Shown: piece by piece, positions 1 to 5,369 of the stretch | How positions within the stretch are numbered: position 1 is the first letter of the stretch | How the letters are laid out: every line of letters begins with the position of its first letter | Assembly (NCBI GenBank): GCA_005888075.1 | Contig: VBKD01000017.1 | Span: 1 to 6,846 of the forward strand | Direction of reading: 5' to 3' | Source of the DNA: Chloroflexota bacterium | GTDB lineage: Bacteria > Chloroflexota > Dormibacteria > Dormibacterales > Dormibacteraceae | DNA: 6,846 bases | Made by a program: the position numbers and the translations under genes | Notes under the pieces: model-generated | The model's database searches: none | What the model saw: only the letters and a program-made list of their open reading frames with translations | Told to the model about the DNA's origin: nothing

Positions 1-828
1 GGATTCGTTGACGAGCCAGAGGCCCGCCGGGGACCCGGCGGCGGAGGTGGTGAAAGTAATCCAGCCGTGCAGCGGCCTGACCGGGCCGGTTGTGAAAGTG
101 ACGGCGCGCCCGCGATCGAGTGCGTTGCCATCGACGTCGATCGCGGCTTCGCCGACCTGCAGGACGTATTTCTGATTGGGCGTGAGGAGCCGAGAGGGAG
201 CGATGATCGCCCGGCGGTTGTCGGACGGGTCGAGGCGCACGTCGAACGGCACGGCCGGACTGATGGTCAGCGCGTTCTTGAGGCTGGAGAGCTGCATCGC
301 GCGGGTGAATGTCATGGCCAGGTAGGCCGCCGGGTCGACGGCGGCGTCGGCGTTGGCGGGCGTTGAGCTCGCGAGACTCGGCGGCCCCTCGGTGACGAAG
401 GACCAGTGGTGGCGCAGCGTGTCGACGTTGCCGGAATGGTCGCGATAGCCCGGCTCGAGCACCACCTCATACGGAGTGTTCGCCCGCAGCGTCTCGTGGT
501 CGTAGACGAGCTGGCGCGCCGTCGGCCAGCGTGGGGTGCCGGTGCCCGCAGGGACGAGGTGCAGCCGGCTTTCGACGGAGGCCTGATCGACGTCGTGGTC
601 GAAGGTGATCTGGATGGGCGCCGCGGTGGAAACGTCGACCGCCCCGCGCTGCGGTGAATAGTCGACGATCTGGGGAGGGCCTCCGCAGGCGGTGGCGGCA
701 AGGGGCATCAGCACGGCGATGAGGGCGGCCGCACCGAGGAGGCGCAGGTTTTTCGGGCCCTCCCTCTCCCGTTGGCTCCCTCCCCCCGCCAGCTCAGCCT
801 GACGCCACGTTAGCCGCGGACGAACCAA
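1..828 (-). CDS. Lipoprotein with two bacterial Ig-like (Big_5-type) domains, 3' end outside the window
   Basis: Predicted exported, lipid-anchored protein with a beta-sandwich body; its exact function is unknown. 276 codons are visible and the frame is still open at the left edge. From the TTG at 828, a hydrophobic segment (about residues 29-47, LLGAAALIAVLMPLAATA) ends at Cys48 in the context ATAC-GG, a plausible though not ideal lipobox. Two similar modules follow, about residues 51-146 and 149-247. Each opens with a Pro-containing strand (VDYSPQRGAVDVS; ASSTPANADAAVD), has an ITFDHDVD or MTFTRAM strand, a NTPYEVVLEPG or NQKYVLQVGE strand and a closing FVTEG or FTTG. This is the pattern of SbsA/Big_5 domains. 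The start is uncertain. TTG828 is the only ATG/GTG/TTG before the signal sequence and gives a long n-region. CTG747, 11 nt after a GGGAGG, would give a compact 20-residue signal peptide. It lies 37 bp behind the DUF4388 gene, probably in one operon. Confidence 0.75.
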   Translation of the reverse strand, partial: MVRPRLTWRQAELAGGGSQREREGPKNLRLLGAAALIAVLMPLAATACGGPPQIVDYSPQRGAVDVSTAAPIQITFDHDVDQASVESRLHLVPAGTGTPRWPTARQLVYDHETLRANTPYEVVLEPGYRDHSGNVDTLRHHWSFVTEGPPSLASSTPANADAAVDPAAYLAMTFTRAMQLSSLKNALTISPAVPFDVRLDPSDNRRAIIAPSRLLTPNQKYVLQVGEAAIDVDGNALDRGRAVTFTTGPVRPLHGWITFTTSAAGSPAGLWLVNES

Positions 829-865
829 TTCCCAACCCTGCCTGTTAAGGCAACCGACCTGGCCG

Positions 866-2449
866 TCAGAGGTGAGACTTGAGCCGGGCCCTCATCTCCT
901 GCGCCAGCTGCTCGAGTCGCGAAGAGTCGACGAAGAGCAGCGAGATGCTCGGGATCTGGTCGATCGCCGCCTCGATTCCGGCGAGGGAGGGATCGGCCGC
1001 GCCCAGGATGTCCTTGACCTTCCGTGCCCGGTTGCCCAGGGCGTCCTCGGCCATCGCCTGCAGCTCGGCCACGATCGCACCCCAGTCCAGCTGAGGCCCG
1101 CCCGACGAACGGGGCAGCGTGGTCGGCTCGACGACCTGCACCGAAGCCGGCGCCTGCTGGGCATAGCCTGAGAAGGGGCCGGTCGGGATCTGCGCGGTCG
1201 GAGGCTCCGGCGGCATGACCTGCACGGTCGGAGCCGTCGGGGCGGCCGGCTCGGGCGCGGGCGCTGAGGTTGCTGGAGCCGGAGACGGCGAATTCTGGCT
1301 GGCGGGCGAGTTGCGGCCTCGCTGCCCGCCGATGACCTCGACCACATCGAGCGGCGGGTGCTTGCTCGCGTCGGCCGACTTGACCTCGATCATCGCCTTC
1401 GGGTCGTCGCACAGCGCAAGCGCCCGATCCGGCTTGTCCGAGATGTCGCGGGATTCGCTGGTGTAAGCGCCGGCGAGCTCGCCGTGCGCCAGGATGATCA
1501 CGCCGGTGCCGGCGTTGGAGCGGATCAACACGCTGCCGCTCAGCTTGCGTTCGCTGAGGAAGTTGAGCAGCGCCTTCATGTCGACCCATGCGGCGTACAG
1601 CTCGGTGTACATCGGGCGCGACACGGTCAGCTCGTAAAGCCCGTCGATCAGCTCTGGCGACAACCCCACCACATCGAGCACGCCATGGCCGCCGTTCACG
1701 TCGTCGTTGAACTCCTGCAGCGCCTGCTTGCCGAGGACCATGCCGCCAGCCTCCGCGACGCCGTCGTACAGACACTCGAGCGCGGACCCCTCACGGAAAA
1801 GGATCAATCCCGATGCATCGTCCGTGAGCAGCCGCACATAACCCGTGTAGCCCTCCTTCTCGAGGGTCGTCATGAGCCGAGGAAAGTCGACGAAGGAGGT
1901 CTTGAGCGAGTCGTACAGGATCTGTCCGGCGGGGACGGGTATGGGCTCGCGGCCGTGTTTCGGCTGTGGTCGATGCTTCACGCCACGTCTCGGTTGCGGT
2001 GCTTCCACCTTTCTCTCCGGTTCAGCATGCTCCCTCCTCTCGGCTCTTGGCTCTGGTTTCGGCTCTGGCTTCTCGTGATTCTCCTCGGCCTTCACCTCCT
2101 CGGGTTCCGGCTCGGGTTCCGGCTCGGGTTCCGGGGCGGCGTTTGGCGGAGCGACTTCCGCGGCGTGGACGAGCTCGGGGATGCCCGCCTTGACCGTCTC
2201 ATCGGCGGGCAGCTTGGCCTTGGCGTCGAACTCGAAGTCCCCCTTCGTCCAGTGAAGGGCGTTGACCACGGCGTCATCGCCAGACTTCCCATCCCCCTGC
2301 GCGTGAAAAAGATGGCCAAAGAGAAAGTAGAGCGAGGCCGACTGGCCGTTCCCATCCCGGACGGTCAGGGTGCCCGTCGATCGCTCACCTTGAGCAGCTT
2401 CCAAAAGTGATCGAAGGGGGGTTTCGATCAACGAGCCGTGTGACTGCAA
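866..2449 (-). CDS. DUF4388-domain protein with repeated modules and Pro/Glu- and Pro/Ala-rich linkers
   Basis: A 527-residue protein, probably cytoplasmic: no signal peptide or membrane segment is visible. Residues about 8-95 match the DUF4388 (PatA N-terminal-like) family, with TGTLTV, a YFLFGHLFHAQ strand pair and LHWTKGDFEFD. Residues 105-170 are a charged linker rich in Pro, Glu, Lys and Arg, including a PEPEPEP run. Residues about 178-375 contain two further segments resembling the DUF4388 core (189-229 and 290-330). Residues 380-450 are a Pro/Ala/Ser linker, and 455-527 a mostly helical C-terminal domain I do not recognise. DUF4388 domains occur in regulatory and motility-related proteins next to receiver or kinase domains; none is present here. 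The start is TTG at 2449, supported by AGGAG at 2458-2462 with 8 nt spacing and by the DUF4388 domain beginning immediately. Long open frames on both strands inside it are high-GC shadows. It probably leads an operon with the lipoprotein gene. Confidence 0.85.
   Translation of the reverse strand: MQSHGSLIETPLRSLLEAAQGERSTGTLTVRDGNGQSASLYFLFGHLFHAQGDGKSGDDAVVNALHWTKGDFEFDAKAKLPADETVKAGIPELVHAAEVAPPNAAPEPEPEPEPEPEEVKAEENHEKPEPKPEPRAERREHAEPERKVEAPQPRRGVKHRPQPKHGREPIPVPAGQILYDSLKTSFVDFPRLMTTLEKEGYTGYVRLLTDDASGLILFREGSALECLYDGVAEAGGMVLGKQALQEFNDDVNGGHGVLDVVGLSPELIDGLYELTVSRPMYTELYAAWVDMKALLNFLSERKLSGSVLIRSNAGTGVIILAHGELAGAYTSESRDISDKPDRALALCDDPKAMIEVKSADASKHPPLDVVEVIGGQRGRNSPASQNSPSPAPATSAPAPEPAAPTAPTVQVMPPEPPTAQIPTGPFSGYAQQAPASVQVVEPTTLPRSSGGPQLDWGAIVAELQAMAEDALGNRARKVKDILGAADPSLAGIEAAIDQIPSISLLFVDSSRLEQLAQEMRARLKSHL
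2101..2134. repeat. 12-bp tandem repeat, about 2.8 copies, encoding Pro-Glu
   Basis: The unit CGGGTTCCGGCT occurs twice in full (2101-2112, 2113-2124) and then as a 10-bp partial copy. It lies inside the DUF4388 gene and, read on the minus strand, encodes the PEPEPEP part of the linker (about residues 107-117). Degenerate related copies lie at about 2040-2072. The period is a multiple of three, so copy-number change would lengthen or shorten the linker without a frameshift. Confidence 0.8.
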
Positions 2450-2457
2450 TCAGCCTT

Positions 2458-2462
2458 CTCCT
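2458..2462 (-). promoter_or_regulatory. Shine-Dalgarno site deciding a TTG start
   Basis: On the minus strand AGGAG is followed by 8 nt and then TTG at 2449-2447. This is close to ideal spacing and is the main reason to accept the TTG as the start of the DUF4388 protein. Confidence 0.7.
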
Positions 2463-2464
2463 GA

Positions 2465-2480
2465 GACCGGCCAGCCGGTC
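2465..2480. promoter_or_regulatory. Perfect 7-bp inverted repeat in the leader of the DUF4388 gene
   Basis: GACCGGC-CA-GCCGGTC is a perfect dyad with a 2-bp centre. On the minus strand it ends 2 nt before the AGGAG ribosome-binding site and lies downstream of the candidate -10 box at 2500-2505. It could be an operator for a dimeric repressor, or an RNA hairpin beside the ribosome-binding site. The symmetry is seen directly; the role is inferred. Confidence 0.55.
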
Positions 2481-2499
2481 GTGGGATTAAGAGAAAGTT

Positions 2500-2505
2500 A
2501 GTATA
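2500..2505 (-). promoter_or_regulatory. Candidate -10 box for the DUF4388 gene
   Basis: TATACT on the minus strand matches the TATAAT consensus at five of six positions. It sits in an AT-rich island (about 2485-2518) that stands out in this GC-rich window. Transcription from about 2493 would give a leader of about 44 nt holding the palindrome and the Shine-Dalgarno. I see no convincing -35 box. The same island (TAGTATAGAT on the plus strand) could also serve the divergent phosphatase gene. Confidence 0.4.
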
Positions 2506-3258
2506 GATATCGAGATCAGACCTGCGCGCCAGGAGCCGCCGGAGACCGGCGCCGCCGAAGAGCTTGAAAGCACCCCGTCTCCGGAAGCAGGCGACGCCGC
2601 CCCGCTTGCCACCAAGCCTTCCCCGGCGCGACTCGTCCTAGTCCGTCATGGCCAGTCGACCTGGAACCGCGAGCACCGCATCCAGGGCCAGCTCGACCCG
2701 CCCCTTTCCGAGGAGGGGCGCCGGCAGGCTGAGCGTCTGGCGTTGCGACTGGCCGGCAGGCGTTTCGCCGCCTTTTACTCGAGCGACCTGAAGCGCGCAT
2801 GGGAGACATCCCAGGCGGTGGCGCGGTCGACCGGCAGCGAGCCGCAGGCGCTACCCGCGCTGCGCGAGATCTTTCTTGGCGATTGGGAAGGACTGCGGAT
2901 CGAAGAGATCGCCGAGCGATTTCCTGAGGCCTGGGCGAGGTGGGCCGAAGCGCCGGACTGGGACCTGGTGCCAGGCGGCGAGGGGGCGGCTCTGTTCGAG
3001 GCTCGCGTCAGCGCGGCGCTGGATGAGATCTTTCGCCGCCACGAAAGCGGTGACGTGCTCGCTGTCACTCACGGCGGTGTGATCCAGATCGCTCTGCACC
3101 GCATCGTCGGCCGCACCAGCCATGGTCTGTTTTCTTTCAAGATTCAGAACGCCTCCATCTCGGTGCTCGAGAGGCGCGATGGCCGCGTGATCATCGGCGG
3201 AGTGAACGACATCGGCCATCTTGATGAGGCCCTCGTCGCTGAGCCGGGACCGGCGTGA
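2503..3258 (+). CDS. Histidine phosphatase (phosphoglycerate mutase-like), non-canonical or lost start codon
   Basis: Histidine phosphatase superfamily enzyme that forms a phospho-histidine intermediate; the substrate is unknown (GpmB/CobC-like by general appearance). Counting from ATA at 2503 (251 residues), RHGQSTWN gives catalytic R48 and H49, SSDLKRA gives R98, LREIFLGDWEG gives the acidic E122, and VTHGG gives the second catalytic H190, so the active-site set is complete. Residues 1-40 are Pro/Ala/Glu-rich and likely disordered. The frame is open from the stop at 2488-2490, but no ATG, GTG or TTG occurs before the RHG codons at 2644. The first one, TTG2743, would delete the active site. 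I chose ATA2503 provisionally because MDIEIRPA is a natural-looking N-terminus; ATC2515 is possible, as is a mutated or mis-sequenced ATG. The 3' end overlaps the FemAB gene by 4 bp, so the two are probably translated together. Confidence 0.8.
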   Translation: MDIEIRPARQEPPETGAAEELESTPSPEAGDAAPLATKPSPARLVLVRHGQSTWNREHRIQGQLDPPLSEEGRRQAERLALRLAGRRFAAFYSSDLKRAWETSQAVARSTGSEPQALPALREIFLGDWEGLRIEEIAERFPEAWARWAEAPDWDLVPGGEGAALFEARVSAALDEIFRRHESGDVLAVTHGGVIQIALHRIVGRTSHGLFSFKIQNASISVLERRDGRVIIGGVNDIGHLDEALVAEPGPA

Positions 3259-4226
3259 CGACGGATGCCGAGAGGTGGGACGCCGACCTCGAGGAGCGCG
3301 GGTCCCCTGCCTCCCTGCTGCAGTCATGGGCGTGGGGAGACGTGCAGGCGCGCGCGGGGTGGAGGATCGAGAGGGTGCGCCTCGCCCACGACGGCATGGC
3401 CAGCGTGCAGATCCGTTCGGTCGGTCCGGCGCGGGAGGCTTACGTCCCCCGCGGTCCGGTGCCGTCGACGGCTGAGGCGCTCGATCTTCTTGCCGGGTGG
3501 GCGCGCGACGCGAAGATGGCCCGGCTCACCGTCGAACCCGACGCTCCGTTCGCATTCGCGGACGCGCTGAAGGAGCAAGGGTTCACCCAGGCGAAGGCGA
3601 CACAGCCGCAGCACACGCGGATCCTCAAGCTGGCCCCGCCGGACGAGCTGCTGCAAACGTTTCGCCCGGGCCGCCGGTACAACATCCGCGCAGGCCTTCG
3701 GCGCGGCGTGGTCGTCGAAGAGGGCGCGGACGCAGCCGAGCTCGAGCGGCAGTCAGCCGCTGTCGAGAGGCGCGAATCGATCCACCTTCCGGACCGCCGC
3801 TATTACGAACAGCTCCTCACGAAATTGCCGTGGTGCCGCACGTACACCGCGTACGCACCCGAAAAGCGCGAGCCGCTGGCGACGGTGTTGGTGGCGCGGT
3901 TCGGCGGGCGCGCCTACTGCCTGTTCGCCGGGCGCACAGGTGCACACAAGGAGCTCATGGGAAACGACCTCGCCTGGTGGTTCGCCATCCGTGGAGCCGC
4001 CGAGGCGGGATGCACCGATTTCGACCTGTGGGGCGTGCCGCCGCCCAGGGCGCTGCCCGACCACGCGTGGCACGGGATCGGTGTGTTCAAATCAGAGTTC
4101 GGCGGAGAGGTGGTCAGCTACGCCGGCGCCTGGGAGCTCGTGCTCTCGCCGGGCGCGGCCAGGCTCGTCGATCTGGAGCGAAAAACCAGGGCCTACATAA
4201 GGGGCCTGAAACGCAACATTCCCTAA
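3255..4226 (+). CDS. FemAB-family peptidoglycan bridge aminoacyltransferase
   Basis: A 323-residue protein of the FemABX/FmhB-type family. These are cytoplasmic enzymes with a double GNAT fold that use aminoacyl-tRNA to add amino acids to the lipid II stem peptide. Family features seen are SLLQSWAWGDVQ (20-31), YVPRGPV (63-69), FRPGRRYNIRAGLRRGVVV (136-154, the basic region between the GNAT halves), GRAYCLFAGRTGAHKEL (218-234), DFDLWGVPPP (255-264), and GIGVFKSEFGGEVVSYAGAWEL (274-295, split as GIGVFKSEFGG and EVVSYAGAWEL). It lacks the long coiled-coil insertion of staphylococcal FemA. The start is GTG3255, whose GTGA overlaps the TGA of the phosphatase gene; no strong Shine-Dalgarno is seen, so translational coupling is likely. 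The amino acid added cannot be read from sequence. Some FemAB relatives act outside peptidoglycan, so the exact acceptor is uncertain. Confidence 0.85.
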   Translation: MTTDAERWDADLEERGSPASLLQSWAWGDVQARAGWRIERVRLAHDGMASVQIRSVGPAREAYVPRGPVPSTAEALDLLAGWARDAKMARLTVEPDAPFAFADALKEQGFTQAKATQPQHTRILKLAPPDELLQTFRPGRRYNIRAGLRRGVVVEEGADAAELERQSAAVERRESIHLPDRRYYEQLLTKLPWCRTYTAYAPEKREPLATVLVARFGGRAYCLFAGRTGAHKELMGNDLAWWFAIRGAAEAGCTDFDLWGVPPPRALPDHAWHGIGVFKSEFGGEVVSYAGAWELVLSPGAARLVDLERKTRAYIRGLKRNIP

Positions 4227-4247
4227 CAATCCTTCAAATCAGTTAGG
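4222..4247. promoter_or_regulatory. Inverted repeat CCTAAC-N14-GTTAGG before the response regulator gene
   Basis: The two perfect 6-bp arms (4222-4227 and 4242-4247) are 20 bp apart centre to centre, about two helical turns. The left arm covers the FemAB stop codon and the right arm overlaps the TAGGCT box. It is a possible operator, perhaps for autoregulation, but arms this short can arise by chance. Confidence 0.3.
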
Positions 4248-4249
4248 CT
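4244..4249 (+). promoter_or_regulatory. Candidate -10 box giving a leaderless response regulator mRNA
   Basis: TAGGCT fits the TANNNT pattern, and its last base lies 7 bp before the A of the ATG at 4256, the usual distance to a transcription start. The gene has no clear Shine-Dalgarno, which fits a leaderless transcript. No -35 box is evident, so this remains tentative. Confidence 0.3.
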
Positions 4250-4255
4250 TGAGAC

Positions 4256-4975
4256 ATGGCTGCGGCGGTCGATACAGCCCGCAAGGTTCTGGTGGTCGAG
4301 CCGGACGGCACGACACGGCGCGAAATCAAGAGCGCATGCGAGCAGGACGGCTACCAGGTGCTCGAGGTCGACACCGGCTCCGACGCGCTGAAGCAGGTGG
4401 AGCAGTCGCGGCCGAATGTGGTCTTGCTCGAGGTCACGCTGCCTGACGGCGCGGGCTTCGACATCTGTCGCGAGCTGCGGAAGATCGATACCGCCGTGCC
4501 AGTGATCATGATGAGCTCGCGCTCGGATGAGATCGACGTGGTCGTGGCGCTGGAGATCGGCGCGGACGACTATGTCACCAAGCCGCTTCGACTGCGCGAG
4601 CTCGTCGCGCGCATGGCTGCACACCTACGCCGCGCTCGCCTCGAATCGGCCGAGACCACCCGCAGCCGGCTCGAGTTTCGCGACCTCATGATCGACGTGA
4701 ATGAGCGGCGAACCTACAAGAACGGCAGGGAAGTCGAGCTGACACACACGGAGTTCGACCTCTTGACGTTTCTCGCGAGCAACGCGGGCAAGGTGTTGAG
4801 TCGCGAAAAGATCCTCAACTCGATCTGGGGTTATGAGTACCCGATCGAGACGCGCGTGATCGACGTCCACATCCGCAACCTGCGGCGCAAGATCGAGACG
4901 CAGCCGTCGCGTCCTTATTACATCCTGGCCGTTCCGGGCATCGGATACCGCTTCACGAACGCGCGTCCAGGCTGA
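4256..4975 (+). CDS. OmpR/PhoB-family response regulator with degenerate phosphorylation site
   Basis: A 239-residue transcription factor with a receiver domain (about 9-125) and a winged-helix DNA-binding domain (about 135-235). The latter shows ELTHTEFDLLTFLASNAGKV, SREKILNSIWGYE, RVIDVHIRNLRRKIE and ILAVPGIGYRF, which is standard for the family. The receiver is not standard. At the phospho-acceptor position the motif reads VVLLEVTLPDG, so Glu59 (GAG, 4430-4432) replaces Asp. The acidic pocket reads VVEPD (13-17), with Pro16 where the second conserved acidic residue belongs. The Ser/Thr switch (S87), Lys109 (TKPL) and GADDYV are kept. Asp-to-Glu at this site can mimic phosphorylation in some regulators, so phosphorylation-independent activity is likely but inferred. 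No histidine kinase gene adjoins it. Its 3' end overlaps folK by 23 bp on the other strand. Confidence 0.92.
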   Translation: MAAAVDTARKVLVVEPDGTTRREIKSACEQDGYQVLEVDTGSDALKQVEQSRPNVVLLEVTLPDGAGFDICRELRKIDTAVPVIMMSSRSDEIDVVVALEIGADDYVTKPLRLRELVARMAAHLRRARLESAETTRSRLEFRDLMIDVNERRTYKNGREVELTHTEFDLLTFLASNAGKVLSREKILNSIWGYEYPIETRVIDVHIRNLRRKIETQPSRPYYILAVPGIGYRFTNARPG

Positions 4976-5369
4976 CGCCCAACTCCTTGAGCGGCCTCAG
5001 CACGAACGGTCGCTCCGCGATGCGCGGATGCGGGATGACAAGGTCACGCGATTGCATTTTCTGATCGCCAAACAGCAGGATGTCGACGTCGATGACACGT
5101 GGGCCCCAACGCGCTGTGGGTCTGCGACCGCCTTCTCGCTCCACCTGCTTGGCCGCGCTGAGCAGCTGGCGCGGCGTTCCGCTCCAATCGGCTTCGATCA
5201 CCTGATTCAGAAAGTGGGGCTGGTCCTTCACCCCCCACGGCACGGTCTCGATGACGCGGCTTTGACGCAGGATGCGCAACCCCTTTTGACGCAGCCGCTG
5301 CCGAGCAGCGCTGAGGTTGCGCGAACGCGTTCCCAGATTGGAGCCCAGGCCAACATAGACTTTCGTCAC
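4953..5369 (-). CDS. folK: 2-amino-4-hydroxy-6-hydroxymethyldihydropteridine pyrophosphokinase (HPPK)
   Basis: HPPK transfers pyrophosphate from ATP to 6-hydroxymethyl-7,8-dihydropterin, making the substrate for DHPS in folate synthesis. It is a cytoplasmic enzyme of 138 residues, slightly shorter than the usual 150-160. Motifs seen are VGLGSNLG (6-13), SRVIETVPWG with QPHFLNQVIE (pterin-binding region, 37-59), RWGPRVIDVDILLFGD (87-102, with D94 and D96 matching the Mg-binding aspartates), and IPHPRIAERPFVLRPL (112-127). All catalytic elements look intact. The start is GTG5369, whose GTGA overlaps the folP stop codon by 4 bp, so it is coupled to folP translation. The folB gene often found between folP and folK is absent. 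The last 23 bp overlap the 3' end of the convergent response regulator gene, leaving no room for a terminator. Confidence 0.95.
   Translation of the reverse strand: MTKVYVGLGSNLGTRSRNLSAARQRLRQKGLRILRQSRVIETVPWGVKDQPHFLNQVIEADWSGTPRQLLSAAKQVEREGGRRPTARWGPRVIDVDILLFGDQKMQSRDLVIPHPRIAERPFVLRPLKELGVSLDARS

Noticed and set aside
312..701. A 129-codon minus-strand frame over the lipoprotein gene
   Set aside because: It is Pro/Arg/Ser-rich noise. The frame starting at 828 has a signal peptide and two Ig-like domains instead.
840..853. A possible terminator hairpin TGCC-TGTTAA-GGCA between the DUF4388 and lipoprotein genes
   Set aside because: The stem is only 4 bp and no T-run follows, so it is too weak to call.
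810..1775. A 321-codon open frame on the minus strand overlapping the DUF4388 gene in another frame
   Set aside because: Its translation is Arg/Gly/Ala-rich without family motifs, while the competing frame encodes conserved strands and a natural C-terminus.
2101..2134. The tandem repeat considered as a CRISPR or other mobile array
   Set aside because: The 12-bp units are directly adjacent without spacers and encode an in-frame Pro-Glu linker.
1358..2410. A 350-codon open frame on the plus strand opposite the DUF4388 gene
   Set aside because: It is a GC-driven shadow: its protein is low-complexity (Leu/Arg/Gly runs), shows no known motif, and lies antisense to a gene with a recognisable domain and a strong ribosome-binding site.
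3497..4246. A 249-codon plus-strand frame inside and beyond the FemAB gene
   Set aside because: It is Arg/Gly-rich and out of frame with clear FemAB motifs, so it is a shadow.
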